Source: Kitagawia praeruptora (Eukaryota > Streptophyta > Magnoliopsida > Apiales > Apiaceae). From it: a DNA stretch of 64,000 nucleotides. The stretch spans positions 156,079,501-156,143,500 of the forward strand of contig CM075354.1 of the NCBI GenBank assembly GCA_037693485.1. The letters are read 5' to 3'. Positions 38,236 to 48,203 of this stretch are shown here, piece by piece. Each line of letters opens with the position of its first letter. The stretch's first letter is position 1. A model generated the notes under the pieces. That model searched no databases, was not told the DNA's origin, and saw only the letters and a list, made by a program, of their open reading frames with translations. Both the position numbers and the translations under genes were made by a program.

Positions 38236-40677
38236 TCATCTAATGGTTGAAGTTTTAAGCCTGGATAGATTGTCAGATTTGGATAGCTTTGGTTTCCTTG
38301 CAGCTTGTTTGAATTTGATCCTTTTTACATGGTTGCCTGGCAGTAGCATGTGACCTTTGTTTGTAGACCATTGTAGTATTCCATTAGCAGTTTGTTTTTT
38401 GAAACACATAGATGGCTTCTTGACTTGAATCTTCTTTCCTTGAGTTGGCAAAGCAGTTGCAGAAGCCATTAATTCAGATTTTGGTAGGTCATTGCTAACA
38501 GCATTCACCCTAGACTCAGAGTCTTGTGTTGTGGTGAGATTACTGTTAGTAATGCCTAAGACTTGCTGCTTTCCACTCTTTCTCTCATACACCCTTCCAC
38601 CATCTCTGTCATCATCTTTCTTCTTGCTTCTACCATCCCTTTTCTCCTTGTCATCACCACCCTTATTCCTCCCTTGAGATCCACCTTTGCCGCCACTCCT
38701 GTCTTGATCATCCTTATCTTTGTCTGACTTTCCCTCTTTAGAAATAGGCTTGATGTCTGACTGAGAGTTGATAAACTTCACCAGGATGTCAAGAGCCTCT
38801 ATCTCAGATTTAGATTTTCCACTCCTTGAATGTAGAACTCCAACCAAAAATTTTATTGTAGACATGTTGTTTGATTTGAGGTGCTGGCCAAATCTGAAGG
38901 CAACAATGTCTTGATTCTTTTCATATAAGATACAGTGAGGCTGAGGAACTACTTGAGGCAATTGAGATTTCATGCACTTGGTGAGAATCTCCTTGAGCAT
39001 GTTGTTGTCTGATGAGTTATTCCTTTCTATCTTCCTGATGATTGTTCCAAGTTCAGAGCTGGATAGAATTTGCAAAGCTTCAATGTGAATGTGAAAGAGG
39101 TTCTTGGCAGTGTGGACTAAGACTTCTCTATCATTGGTAGTGATGATGGCATAAGGATTAGTCTGAACAATTTCTCTTCTCACTACAGTGACTAGGAACA
39201 CATCTTGCACAAGAAGCTTGATATAGTCAAAGTAATGGAAGTTTGCCCTTCTTCTCAGGTCATTTAGGTGCTTCAGAAATGTTATGTCATTGTATAATTT
39301 AGAGTTTACAGTTTCTTGACATACCCTTTGAGTAAGAACATTTCTGAATTCTGAAGGTTCACCTTGAAGAGATTGCTTAGCAATGTCAGGAATGTCAAAT
39401 TCATATTCTGTTTCAGATGGAGGGATAGATGGAATCTTGGCCTCTTCATCTACAGCCACTTTCTTCAGTTTTTCCTCCTTGGATGCTGCCATTACTCTCT
39501 CAGACTGATTTGACTTAGTAGTTCTCGGTTGACCACCCTCATTCATTGTAATGCCTTTCTCCTTAGGTTTCTCCCCCTTAGATTTTGAGTCCCTTAATGT
39601 CCTCTTCTCCCCCTTAGGCTTGTTGTCAGGCACAGAGGCTATAGTAGTGACCTTTGGGTTGGAAGAGGCTTCAGGTAGAGGGAGTCCCATATGCATCATT
39701 ATAGCAGAAAGCATCTGTTGTTGATTAAGAAGAACATCAGCATTGGCAGTGGCTTGAATGTCCAACTTTTCATTGAGGGCAGCAACAGTGTCTGTCAACT
39801 GAGCATTGGATGTGTTTAGATTGACCACCTCAATTTCCAGAGTGTCCACCTTGGTGAATAACTCAGTGGCCTTGAAACCAGAGATAGATTGATCCTTGAG
39901 TCTTTGGACTTCATACTTGGTCATGTCATGTATAGGGACCTCAGTTACCAGCTTATCCCCATATTGATTCTTGAACATTGTTCTCAGCATGGCATTTGAG
40001 TCTGTGGTTTGATCAGATAGAGATTGAAATTTATGCCCCAGCCCTGTGACAGTATCTTTGAGAAGGGCCAAGCCATTGTCCATTTTGGTGCAGCTAGACT
40101 TGCAGGCTAGAATTTCCTTGACCACAGTCTCCAGTTGAGGGAATTTGGAATCAAAAGCCCTTTTTAACTCATGCACCTCCTTGGTTGTGGCTGTACACAC
40201 TTCTGTGACTTTTGTCTTTAGACCCTTGCCAAGGTAGTGTGCAGCCTTGAGAATTCCCTTGTAACTGTCATTGACTGCTTCATACACATCACTAGGGGTG
40301 AGAGATTTGGCATTGGACCCTAGTGAAGTGATGTACTCCTCTCTGAGGTACTGTAGGCCTTCTGAGAGAGGAATGTCATATTTTCCTTGAAGCCAGGCAT
40401 CTACATTGCCTTCTCTCTCAGAATCATCTACTATTTTGGCCTGTTGTAGCTCCACATCCTCTTTATGGCACAAGAGAATAGCTTCATAGTCAGGATTGGG
40501 CAGGTTAGCAGTGAGGAGGTGCTGTGCAATCTTTGTAAACTCAGGGATCTGATCCACAATTAAGCTTTGAAGTGCTTCAACCGTCAATTGTTGTGGAACA
40601 GACCCTGATCCTAAAGCACTGTCATGGTGCACAGGCTTCACCCATTGTGACATAAAGTCAGAGCTAGAGCTAGGCAA
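38236..40677 (-). CDS. Extra 3' ORF of the inner copia, central part
   Basis: 813 residues without a stop. Residues 1-330 are mainly alpha-helical, with heptad patterns (ALLKDTVTGLGHKFQSLSDQ; TLEIEVVNLNTSNAQLTDTV) that suggest a coiled coil and self-association. Residues about 330-420 are Lys/Glu-rich and disordered. Residues 430-650 look folded (LNDLRRRANFHYFDYIKLLV; EVLVHTAKNLFHIHIEALQI). Then comes a highly charged Lys/Asp/Gly-rich tract (KSDKDKDDQDRSGGKGGSQG) and a basic C-terminus. Reading frame shifts at both ends separate it from the neighbouring pieces. No zinc knuckle, protease, RT or transposase motif and no membrane segment is seen, so it is unlike a retroviral envelope. The basic tail could bind nucleic acid. 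Confidence 0.6.
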   Translation of the reverse strand: MPSSSSDFMSQWVKPVHHDSALGSGSVPQQLTVEALQSLIVDQIPEFTKIAQHLLTANLPNPDYEAILLCHKEDVELQQAKIVDDSEREGNVDAWLQGKYDIPLSEGLQYLREEYITSLGSNAKSLTPSDVYEAVNDSYKGILKAAHYLGKGLKTKVTEVCTATTKEVHELKRAFDSKFPQLETVVKEILACKSSCTKMDNGLALLKDTVTGLGHKFQSLSDQTTDSNAMLRTMFKNQYGDKLVTEVPIHDMTKYEVQRLKDQSISGFKATELFTKVDTLEIEVVNLNTSNAQLTDTVAALNEKLDIQATANADVLLNQQQMLSAIMMHMGLPLPEASSNPKVTTIASVPDNKPKGEKRTLRDSKSKGEKPKEKGITMNEGGQPRTTKSNQSERVMAASKEEKLKKVAVDEEAKIPSIPPSETEYEFDIPDIAKQSLQGEPSEFRNVLTQRVCQETVNSKLYNDITFLKHLNDLRRRANFHYFDYIKLLVQDVFLVTVVRREIVQTNPYAIITTNDREVLVHTAKNLFHIHIEALQILSSSELGTIIRKIERNNSSDNNMLKEILTKCMKSQLPQVVPQPHCILYEKNQDIVAFRFGQHLKSNNMSTIKFLVGVLHSRSGKSKSEIEALDILVKFINSQSDIKPISKEGKSDKDKDDQDRSGGKGGSQGRNKGGDDKEKRDGRSKKKDDDRDGGRVYERKSGKQQVLGITNSNLTTTQDSESRVNAVSNDLPKSELMASATALPTQGKKIQVKKPSMCFKKQTANGILQWSTNKGHMLLPGNHVKRIKFKQAARKPKLSKSDNLSRLKTSTIR

Positions 40678-40724
40678 GCTAGACTCCTCAGTTACAGATG
40701 CAACTTCTGTAACCGGATGATTGA

Positions 40725-41318
40725 CTATACTAATGGTGTCTCCACAGAAGTGGGATGAGTTACACCAGCAGTTGACACAGGCACAAAGTCTCTAGTGAAA
40801 ACTAGTGGAACCTCTGTGTTTGTGATGGTGTCATTAGGAGATGCCCCAGCATGCATTCCCTCACCATCTAAATGTGGGCCATGGGTGGTGAACAAGGTGT
40901 CATGCACCAAGTCACTTGAATTCATTGGCTCATCAAGAGAAAAGAATTCTTGATGATCAATGCCTTTCTCCTCAATTGCTTGAGTTGCAGGCTGCAAAGA
41001 AATTTGAGATGAAGATTCTGGAAGAGAAGTGTCTTGTGGAATAGATTTTGGCAACTCCCCCTGAGAGATAGAGGGAGTTTCAACTATGATGTGCTCTCCA
41101 CTCAGTGTTGTGCCAGCCTTATCACTCTCATGTGCTAACTCTGTACAGATAGATGCATTGGGGAGGATGCTTGATTCTATAGATGCACCCTGTTGAGAGG
41201 ATACATCTAGTGAACTGTTTGCCCCTAATTTTACAACTTCAGCCATTTGTGTGACTAAAAGAGGTGGTTTTAGTTTTCTTCTTCTTTGGCCTGATAAGGG
41301 GTGACTCAGGTGCCTCAC
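40725..41318 (-). CDS. Extra 3' ORF of the inner copia, linker part
   Basis: 197 residues rich in Ser, Thr, Pro, Glu and Gln, with no predicted fold; likely a disordered linker between the N-terminal domain and the coiled coil. The frame differs from the pieces on both sides, which indicates small insertions or deletions. Confidence 0.45.
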   Translation of the reverse strand: MRHLSHPLSGQRRRKLKPPLLVTQMAEVVKLGANSSLDVSSQQGASIESSILPNASICTELAHESDKAGTTLSGEHIIVETPSISQGELPKSIPQDTSLPESSSQISLQPATQAIEEKGIDHQEFFSLDEPMNSSDLVHDTLFTTHGPHLDGEGMHAGASPNDTITNTEVPLVFTRDFVPVSTAGVTHPTSVETPLV

Positions 41319-41376
41319 TTTCTAACTCTACAGCCAATGCTACTTCAGACAAGATGGTTAAAGGTACAGAAGCAAC

Positions 41377-41862
41377 CTATTTTCTCTTTTTCTCATTTTT
41401 ACTAACATCACCCTTTTGAGAGGATGATGCAGTTGGCTCAGTGTTTGGTAGAGTGTTTGGTTGAGAGGGTTGGTTAGCAGGCCCTGGGTTAGCATTTTGT
41501 CCTACTTGCTTGGGCTGTGCTAACTGTGACTTTGAGTCAAATGTTGGCATGTTGTGGGGGTAAGTCCTAAACAAACTCTCCATATGGGGAGTTATGTTCA
41601 GTCTTACATCCACATCATTCCTAGTCTCTAAATTACCAAAAATGAGTTTGGTCATAGATTTAGGATAGCCTATTCTATTTTTATTCATCCCATCTAATTC
41701 AATCAATTTATTATCTAAGAAGTTAAGTACAGATTGAATAAAACGAGGGAAGAAAATTTCATTACCTCTCTTGGCTGAGTTCTTACCAAGTCTCCCATAC
41801 AGCTCCTGTAGAATGATAAGGCCAACATCTATCTTCTTTCCATATGCTAAAGCATAGCCTAT
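41377..41862 (-). pseudogene. Extra 3' ORF of the inner copia, end of N-terminal domain
   Basis: Same frame as the piece that starts at 42357, separated from it by one TAG (41863-41865) and ended by another TAG (41377-41379). Residues MTKLIFGNLETRNDVDVRLN continue the N-terminal domain and turn into a Pro/Gln/Asn-rich linker (QPSQPNTLPNTEPTASSSQK). Confidence 0.5.
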
Positions 41863-42357
41863 CTACTGTGCAGGTGTACTGATTTGGTCATAGCTGGAAT
41901 TTCTTGCAGTGAAGACTTGAAGAAATGTAGCAAACATATAGCTCCATTCTTTCCTCAAATGCTTCCTATTCAGATTCCCACTGATTTTGTCTGCATATTT
42001 GATGAAATCAAAGAAGTCTTCCAATTCAGCATGTGTAGCTAGTGGGTCATATATCTCTTGTTTGGTGCCCATCCCAAGTGCTTCATTCATGTCTTCGGTG
42101 GTGATAGTGATATTCTTGTCTTGAATCTTAGAGTTAATGATGTACGAGGTTATTGCAGAGTCAAGAGCCACCACCTCCACTGTAGCAGACTTCCAGAACT
42201 GTTCTAGAATGTCTAGATACAGAGTTGGGTTAATAGATAGAGCATTTTTTATGTATGATTCAGACATCCACTTCACAAAGCACTTGAAGTTGGCATTGGG
42301 TGCCTCAACATCACTAGTTAGAGCAATGAAATTGGTGTTGAACTTTACTGTTGCCAT
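41863..42357 (-). CDS. Extra 3' ORF of the inner copia, N-terminal domain
   Basis: Starts at MATVKFNTNF (ATG 42355-42357), 82 bases downstream of a TATA box. The domain includes FKCFVKWMSESYIKNALSIN, then a Trp-containing helix (LDILEQFWKSA), ITSYIINSKIQDKNITIT and RKEWSYMFATFLQVF. The outer element has the same order (MNFVKKCKPSYAMTAT; IHEVIEEVWASA; KNYVVNSDVI; VKEWSYFCDAFIKSF), so the two are homologous though diverged. I recall similar 3' ORFs in Asteraceae copia elements, without an assigned function. An upstream in-frame ATG (42414) lies close to the expected transcription start and is less likely. Confidence 0.65.
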   Translation of the reverse strand: MATVKFNTNFIALTSDVEAPNANFKCFVKWMSESYIKNALSINPTLYLDILEQFWKSATVEVVALDSAITSYIINSKIQDKNITITTEDMNEALGMGTKQEIYDPLATHAELEDFFDFIKYADKISGNLNRKHLRKEWSYMFATFLQVFTARNSSYDQISTPAQ

Positions 42358-42438
42358 TTGTGTAGGAGAGAGAAGAGAAATTGGAGGTTGAAGAAGAAAT
42401 GTAGCTTTTTGCAATTAGGGTTTCAGAGGTTTTGGGAG

Positions 42439-42444
42439 TTTATA
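42439..42444 (-). promoter_or_regulatory. Internal TATA box before the inner extra ORF
   Basis: Minus strand reads GCATATAAACTCCC, followed about 30 bases on by CTGAAACCCTAATTGC, a typical plant 5' leader start. The extra-ORF ATG is at 42357. The motif cluster 42450-42945 is directly upstream. Confidence 0.6.
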
Positions 42445-42449
42445 TGCTT

Positions 42450-42945
42450 GAGATATCGAATGAAATGAATCGAATAGATGTGAAATTGTATAAGTATGAA
42501 GTACTTGAATTGTCGATTAGATGTATGTTATGTATCGACAAGTCAGGCATTCGAGAAGTAGAAAACAACTATTCAATAAGTCAAGAAAGGCTTATTCGAT
42601 AACTCAAGCAGGTTGTAACTCACAGATGGCAGTTATCTAACTTAGAAATAAATCTAAATTAGGTAAAATATGTTTTTATGAGTAATTCTGAATTATGAAT
42701 AAAAATCCAAAATCGGTTAAAATTCAGCGAGAAATTAGTCTCTTCAAATGATTCGAGAACTCAAATATAGTATTCGAGAACTCAGTCAATCGAGAACTAA
42801 AACACTATATTCGAGAAGTCAAGAAAACCTCTATTCGAGAACTCTAAAAGACTCTATTCGAGAACTCGAGAGTGCTCTAATGAGACTTGTTAGAGATGTC
42901 GAATAGTGAATCACTTGAGAAGTCTGACTTGTCGAATTATACTCA
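42450..42945. promoter_or_regulatory. TCGAAT/TCGAGA motif cluster before the inner extra ORF
   Basis: About 14 words such as ATTCGAGAACTC, ATATCGAAT and TGTCGAATA, the same vocabulary as in the LTR cluster. It fills the gap between the end of pol (43200) and the internal TATA box. No reading frame crosses it. Confidence 0.78.
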
Positions 42946-43199
42946 TAGAAACTCAATTTTCACTATTTTTTTTTAAAATTTACCAGCCATATTCATTCAA
43001 GAATATTCTAGCAAATTAAACAGTGATTTTCTCAAAATTTCATAGAAATTTCAAGTTAACAAGAGAATATGATTTTTCAAATATGCAACAGATTTGAAAT
43101 ATTTATAAATCATATTTTAGCCAACACTTACTCCAAAAATATTGAGAATTTAGATAAAGTAAGTGTTTACTGCTGCAACAATCTAGATGTTGTATTCAC

Positions 43200-46019
43200 C
43201 TAGCCAGAATCTGAAGAATTCAGCATTCCAATCTCACTAACCAACCTTGTGAAGGTGGCTTCATCTAATGGCTTAGTGAATATATCAACTAGTTGTTTAT
43301 CTGTAGAAACATAATGCAACTCAATGGTTCCATTAGTTGCATGTTCCCTTATGAAATGATATCTGATGTCAATGTGCTTTGTCCTAGAATGATTGACAGG
43401 ATTGGCAACTATAGAGATTGCACTTGTGTTGTCACACATGATTGGAATTCTTTCCAACACAAGTCCATAATCTCTAAGTTGATTTCTAATCCAAAGCACT
43501 TGAGCACAGCAACTTCCAGCAGCTATGTATTCAGCCTCAGCTGTAGAAGTTGACACAGATTGTTGTTTCTTGCTATACCAAGAGACTAACCTTTGTCCAA
43601 GAAACTGGCAGTTACCTGAGGTGTTTTTCCTATCCACTCTGCATCCAGCATAATCAGCATCAGAATAACCAACCAGATTGAACCCTGTGTCCTTAGGATA
43701 CCATAGTCCCAAGTTTGGAGTGCCCTTCAGAAAATTAAAGATCCTTTTTATAACAATCAAATGTGATTCTTTTGGATTTGATTGAAACCTTGCACACAAG
43801 CATGTAGCAAACATGATGTCTGTCCTACTTGCAGTGAGGTAGAGTAGAGAACCAACCATGCCTCTGTAGACTGAGATATCTACTTTCTTGCCTTTAGCAT
43901 CTTCATCCAATTTAGTGGCAGTGGCCATGGGTGTCTTTGCAGGTGAGCAATCTTCCAAGTCAAACTTCTTCAATAAATCCTTGATGTACTTGGTCTGACT
44001 GATAAAGATACCATCCTTCCTTTGACTGACTTGCAACCCAAGAAAGAATGTCAACTCTCCCATCATACTCATCTCATATCTGCTCTGCATGAGTTTAGAA
44101 AATTTCTCACACAGCTTTTCATTTGTAGAACCAAAAATGATATCATCCACATAGATCTGAACTAGGATAAGATCATCACCATGCTTCTTGTAAAACAGTG
44201 TCTTGTCCAGTGTGCCTCTAGTGAATTGATTCTCAAGAAGAAATTGTGATAAAGTATCATACCATGCCCCATACAGTGCCTTAAGCAGTCTGTAAACAAA
44301 TTCTGGGAAGTGTGGATCCTCAAAGCCAGGTGGTTGTTGCACATAAACTTCTTCTTCCAACTCTCCATTCAGAAATGCACTTTTGACATCCATTTGATAC
44401 ACTTTAAAGTTTGAATGAGCAGCAAATGCCAAGAATATTCTGATGGCTTCCAATCTAGCAACAGGGGCAAATGTCTCATCATAATCAATTCCTTCCTGTT
44501 GAGAGTATCCTTTTGCAACCAACCTTGCTTTGTTCCTTATAATTACACCATCTTCATCCATCTTATTCTTCAGAACCCATTCTGTTCCAACAATGGTTCT
44601 ATTCTTTGGTGCAGGCACAAGTTCCCATACTTTGATCCTTTCAAATTGATTCAGCTCCTCTTGCATGGCTATAATCCAATCTGGATCTAACAGTGCATCA
44701 TCAAGTTTCTTAGGCTCCACCTGAGATAGAAAACAACCATAGAGACACTCATTCTGAGTTGCTCTCCTAGTCCTTACTCCTGCATTAGGATCTCCAATGA
44801 TTTGCTCTGCAGTGTGTAACGTATCCCATTTCCTTGAGTGCTCAGCCTGATTTCTCATTCTTGAAGTTGCTTCATCATCCAAATCATCATCCTGATTTCC
44901 TCCCCCTGTGAGGTTGCCACTACTCACAGGTGTGTCTTGGATGCTAGTTCCTCCACTGTTGATTGGCACAAATTCTTCTCTTGTATTATCATTCACTTGA
45001 GTCTGTTGAACTCGAGTTTCAACTTCAGTTTCAGTCTCTTCATCAGAATCATCTAGATTATCAAACTTCAATGGATCTTTATCTTCATCATTGGCTTCTC
45101 CTAGTCCAGGTAGTTTGCTGTCATCAAATGTCACATCTGTGCTTTCCATAATTTTCTTTTGACTGATGACATAAACTTTGTATGCAATTATTTCCATAGA
45201 GTAGCCAAGAAAAATTCCTTCAAATGCTTTTGCATCAAATTTTCCAACATATTCAGAATTATCCTTCAATACAAAGCATTTGCTTCCAAAAGTATGAACA
45301 TACTTTAGAGTGGGCTTCTTTCCAATCATCAAGTTGTAAGGTGTCTTTCCAGTGTTTTTGTTGATGAGGGTTCTGTTCTGAATATAGCATGCAGTGCTTA
45401 CAGCCTCAGCCCAAAAACATGTAGGCATATTTGCATCAAGTAACATTGTTCTAGCAGCTTCAATTAGAGTTCTATTCTTCCTCTCAACAACTCCATTTTG
45501 TTGTGGAGTCCTTGGAGCTGAGAATTGCTGAGAAATACCATTCTCTTTACAGAATGCTTCAAGTATGGCATTTCTGAACTCTGTTCCATTATCACTTCTC
45601 AGTGCAATCACACTTGCATTGTTGGCCTTTGCTTCCTTGTCAACTTTCTTTATGTGCTCAATGATTACTTGTGGAGCCTCATCTTTTGATGTCAGAAATT
45701 CCACCCAAGTATACCTTGTAAAATCATCAACCATCACCAAGGCATACTTCTTTCTTCCTAGTGATATAATATTGACAGGCCCAAACAAATCCATATGAAT
45801 GAGTTGTAGGGGCTTGGTTATAGATGTCACTGACTTTGACTTGTGGCTAGATCTTTTCATCTTTCCTTTCTGACAAGCCTCACACACTCCTTCTTGACAG
45901 AATTCAAGTGTGGGCATGCCTCTCACTAACTCTCTTTTGACTAGAGAATTAATGGCTTTGAAGTTCAGGTGTGATAGTTTCTTGTGCCACAGCCAACAAT
46001 CATAGAAAGGTTTGGACAC
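43200..46019 (-). CDS. Integrase-RT-RNase H part of inner copia Pol
   Basis: 939 residues. GAG-pre-integrase ([14 protein letters not shown]... CEACQKGK) is followed by the integrase core with acidic residues in [16 protein letters not shown] and [10 protein letters not shown] disordered linker comes next, then reverse transcriptase with [11 protein letters not shown] and the catalytic YVDD (44142-44153), then RNase H ([29 protein letters not shown]). At about 44268 the RT reads ALYG-AWYD; the outer element has LKQAPR between these, so 18 bases are deleted in frame, probably inactivating. The aspartic protease that should precede this region is absent. Otherwise the frame is open. It ends normally at GMLNSSDSG. 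Confidence 0.85.
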   Translation of the reverse strand: MSKPFYDCWLWHKKLSHLNFKAINSLVKRELVRGMPTLEFCQEGVCEACQKGKMKRSSHKSKSVTSITKPLQLIHMDLFGPVNIISLGRKKYALVMVDDFTRYTWVEFLTSKDEAPQVIIEHIKKVDKEAKANNASVIALRSDNGTEFRNAILEAFCKENGISQQFSAPRTPQQNGVVERKNRTLIEAARTMLLDANMPTCFWAEAVSTACYIQNRTLINKNTGKTPYNLMIGKKPTLKYVHTFGSKCFVLKDNSEYVGKFDAKAFEGIFLGYSMEIIAYKVYVISQKKIMESTDVTFDDSKLPGLGEANDEDKDPLKFDNLDDSDEETETEVETRVQQTQVNDNTREEFVPINSGGTSIQDTPVSSGNLTGGGNQDDDLDDEATSRMRNQAEHSRKWDTLHTAEQIIGDPNAGVRTRRATQNECLYGCFLSQVEPKKLDDALLDPDWIIAMQEELNQFERIKVWELVPAPKNRTIVGTEWVLKNKMDEDGVIIRNKARLVAKGYSQQEGIDYDETFAPVARLEAIRIFLAFAAHSNFKVYQMDVKSAFLNGELEEEVYVQQPPGFEDPHFPEFVYRLLKALYGAWYDTLSQFLLENQFTRGTLDKTLFYKKHGDDLILVQIYVDDIIFGSTNEKLCEKFSKLMQSRYEMSMMGELTFFLGLQVSQRKDGIFISQTKYIKDLLKKFDLEDCSPAKTPMATATKLDEDAKGKKVDISVYRGMVGSLLYLTASRTDIMFATCLCARFQSNPKESHLIVIKRIFNFLKGTPNLGLWYPKDTGFNLVGYSDADYAGCRVDRKNTSGNCQFLGQRLVSWYSKKQQSVSTSTAEAEYIAAGSCCAQVLWIRNQLRDYGLVLERIPIMCDNTSAISIVANPVNHSRTKHIDIRYHFIREHATNGTIELHYVSTDKQLVDIFTKPLDEATFTRLVSEIGMLNSSDSG

Positions 46020-46073
46020 ACTACCAACAGGTTTCTTGCATGCATGAGTTAAATGATTGGTACTGAAACAGTT

Positions 46074-46991
46074 CTAACAAGTTTTCCTAGGGGCATTAGG
46101 CATATAAGCATAGTTGTTATCCTTGTTAATCCCTAACTTGCCATTTCTGTTCTGTTTCTTCTTAGTCACCTTCTTCTCTGATTCACTCTTTCCAGCTGAA
46201 ACAAACTTAACAAACTTCTTGGGTCTTATCCTATCACCTACTGGCTCCTTGGTCTTTGACTTGACACTCTCACTCTTGGAAGATGCTTGTTGTTCATTGG
46301 ATTGTGCCTCATCCTCATCATTCAACATTTGTTTGATGAGTAAGGCATCCTCATCAATTTCAAATGTTGATTCCTTTAAAATTGGATTTTCAGTCTTTTT
46401 CAAAATGTGAGGCACTTCCTCATGAACAACTGTGTCATCTTTAATGATAGCATAGCCTCTTCTCTGTTTAAGAGTGTCATAATCAAGTCCAATAGCAGCC
46501 TTGGGTTTTGCTTCAATTTTCTCACAGTAGGATTGCACTAGACCAGATGATTTCTTGAAAGTTTTTAGTTTGAATTCATTTTCAGCTAATTCATCCCTAA
46601 GAGCCTTTTCAACCTAACTAGCACACAAAACCTTATTCTGCAGATATTCAACTTTTTTCTTAAGGTTTTCTACTTGCATAGCAGTTAGCTCAAGTTCCTC
46701 ATTCTTTTTTATTAATATTTCATTTCTAGTAGACAGTTTAGTAATCTCTTCATTAGCAGCAGTCATACTAGTATGAATGTTAAACATCTCAACAGATAGT
46801 TGTTCAATCATGCATTTATACTCTGAAACAGACATGTCTATAGTAGTGAGAGATGGTACCTAAGGGTTTGATGGAGATGTGTCATCCTTGGAATTGGCCA
46901 TCAAGGCATAATTGCAGAATTCTTGTTCCTCTCCATCACTGTCAGAATCATCCCAACACTTCCCTTCAGCTATGTAGGCCTTACCTTGTGT
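46074..46991 (-). pseudogene. Gag C-terminal region of inner copia, broken by TAG stops
   Basis: Continuous in frame with gag and pol but cut by TAG at 46992-46994, 46860-46862, 46614-46616 and 46074-46076. Includes coiled-coil-like residues (MFNIHTSMTAANEEITKLST; QVENLKKKVEYLQNK) and a Lys-rich region ahead of a knuckle-like KTC...C pattern. Every stop is TAG in a place where Gln would fit. Confidence 0.7.
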
Positions 46992-48158
46992 CTACTTTTT
47001 CAGAAGGGCCTCATACTTAGCTTCGAGCTCAAGATAATCTCTATCCTTCTTTTTAGGCTTCTTGCATTCACTGGCAAAATGCCCTAGGTCATTGCATCTA
47101 TAGCACCTTACAGATGACCTATCCACATGGCTGGTTTTAAACTTATTCTTGTTTGGTTTCACATGTGCCTTGCTCTTGTTGAATGAATGGTTTTGGGTTT
47201 TAGGTTTGAAGGGTTGGTTCCTCTTAAATCTGATGTTTGGAAATTTTTTGGCCATAAAAGCATATGAAGTGTTTTCCATCCCATCCACTTCTTCAAGAGT
47301 ATAGAACTTATCTTCCCCCTTCTCCTCAACAGGTTCACTTACCTCAGGTTCAGTTTCTTCCTCTTCTACTACCTCCTCTATCCTTAATTGGCTTGTAGAT
47401 ACTTCTAGGTCTTGAATAGATTTGTTGACAATCAAGGCACATGATGTGTTTATCATTCTGCCTTGATTGGCTTGGATAGCCCTTTTCTGAAGCAACTCAA
47501 GTTCATGAGTTTTTAAAACCCCATAGAGCACATCATATGTAACTTTGTTCAAATCTCTTTCCCTTAGAGAAATGACCCTTTGCTCTAGATGGTTTGGTGA
47601 AGATAGTAGAAACTTCATGTTTAACTCCTTGGTACTGTAAACCTTGCCATTTATCTGCAACTCAGTAACTAGCTTGTGAAATCTCTCAAACATCTCAGTA
47701 ATGCTTTCTTTGGGCTGTGCCATGGAAGCCTCATACTGTGTGACCAGTATCTGTTTCTTGTTTTCTCTGACCTCATCAGTTCCTTCACATAACACCTCAA
47801 TGTGATCCCACATTTCTTTGGCAGTGGTACATGAAGCAATGTTTGCAAACATTGACATGTCCATAGAATCTATAATCAGCAACATGAGGTGACTGTCAAG
47901 GGCAACCATGTCCTTTTCTGATTCTGTCCATTTGGATGGATCCTTAGCCACATAAGATCTTGGAATAGTAGTGGTTCCAACAGTCTTTTTAGGAATCTCC
48001 TGTCGGGGAACAAATTGACCATTCTTAAGAATCTCAGGATACAAGTGAGGAGATGCTTTGATGAACAACTGCATCTTTATCTTCCAGAGGTTATAATTCT
48101 CTTTGTCAAACTTAGGGACCTTCACCGTTCCTGTAGTCTTTGGTGTATTCGAACTCAT
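46992..48158 (-). CDS. Gag of inner copia (first part, stop-truncated)
   Basis: Starts MSSNTPKTTG (ATG 48156-48158), 46 bases from the LTR, and gives about 388 residues. Capsid (UBN2-type) domain: KFDKENYNLWKIKMQLF, TAKEMWDHIEVLCEGTDEVR, FERFHKLVTELQINGKVY. CCHC zinc knuckle CYRCNDLGHFASEC near the C-terminus. The frame also runs upstream into the LTR, but the primer site and LTR border make 48158 the sensible start. A TAG at 46992-46994 ends it early. Confidence 0.82.
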   Translation of the reverse strand: MSSNTPKTTGTVKVPKFDKENYNLWKIKMQLFIKASPHLYPEILKNGQFVPRQEIPKKTVGTTTIPRSYVAKDPSKWTESEKDMVALDSHLMLLIIDSMDMSMFANIASCTTAKEMWDHIEVLCEGTDEVRENKKQILVTQYEASMAQPKESITEMFERFHKLVTELQINGKVYSTKELNMKFLLSSPNHLEQRVISLRERDLNKVTYDVLYGVLKTHELELLQKRAIQANQGRMINTSCALIVNKSIQDLEVSTSQLRIEEVVEEEETEPEVSEPVEEKGEDKFYTLEEVDGMENTSYAFMAKKFPNIRFKRNQPFKPKTQNHSFNKSKAHVKPNKNKFKTSHVDRSSVRCYRCNDLGHFASECKKPKKKDRDYLELEAKYEALLKK

Positions 48159-48187
48159 GATCGTTTTTCTGTTTTTGAATAAACAGC

Positions 48188-48203
48188 CCGCTCTGATACC
48201 ACT
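48188..48203 (-). other. Primer binding site of the inner copia
   Basis: Minus strand GTGGTATCAGAGC follows the LTR (ending at 48204) by a few bases; complementary to initiator tRNA-Met. Confidence 0.88.

Noticed and set aside
40725..41318. Independent gene between pol and LTR
   Set aside because: Its position, composition and frame shifts fit a broken linker of the extra ORF.
43293..45798. Plus-strand frames over the inner pol
   Set aside because: Antisense shadows of the minus-strand pol frame.
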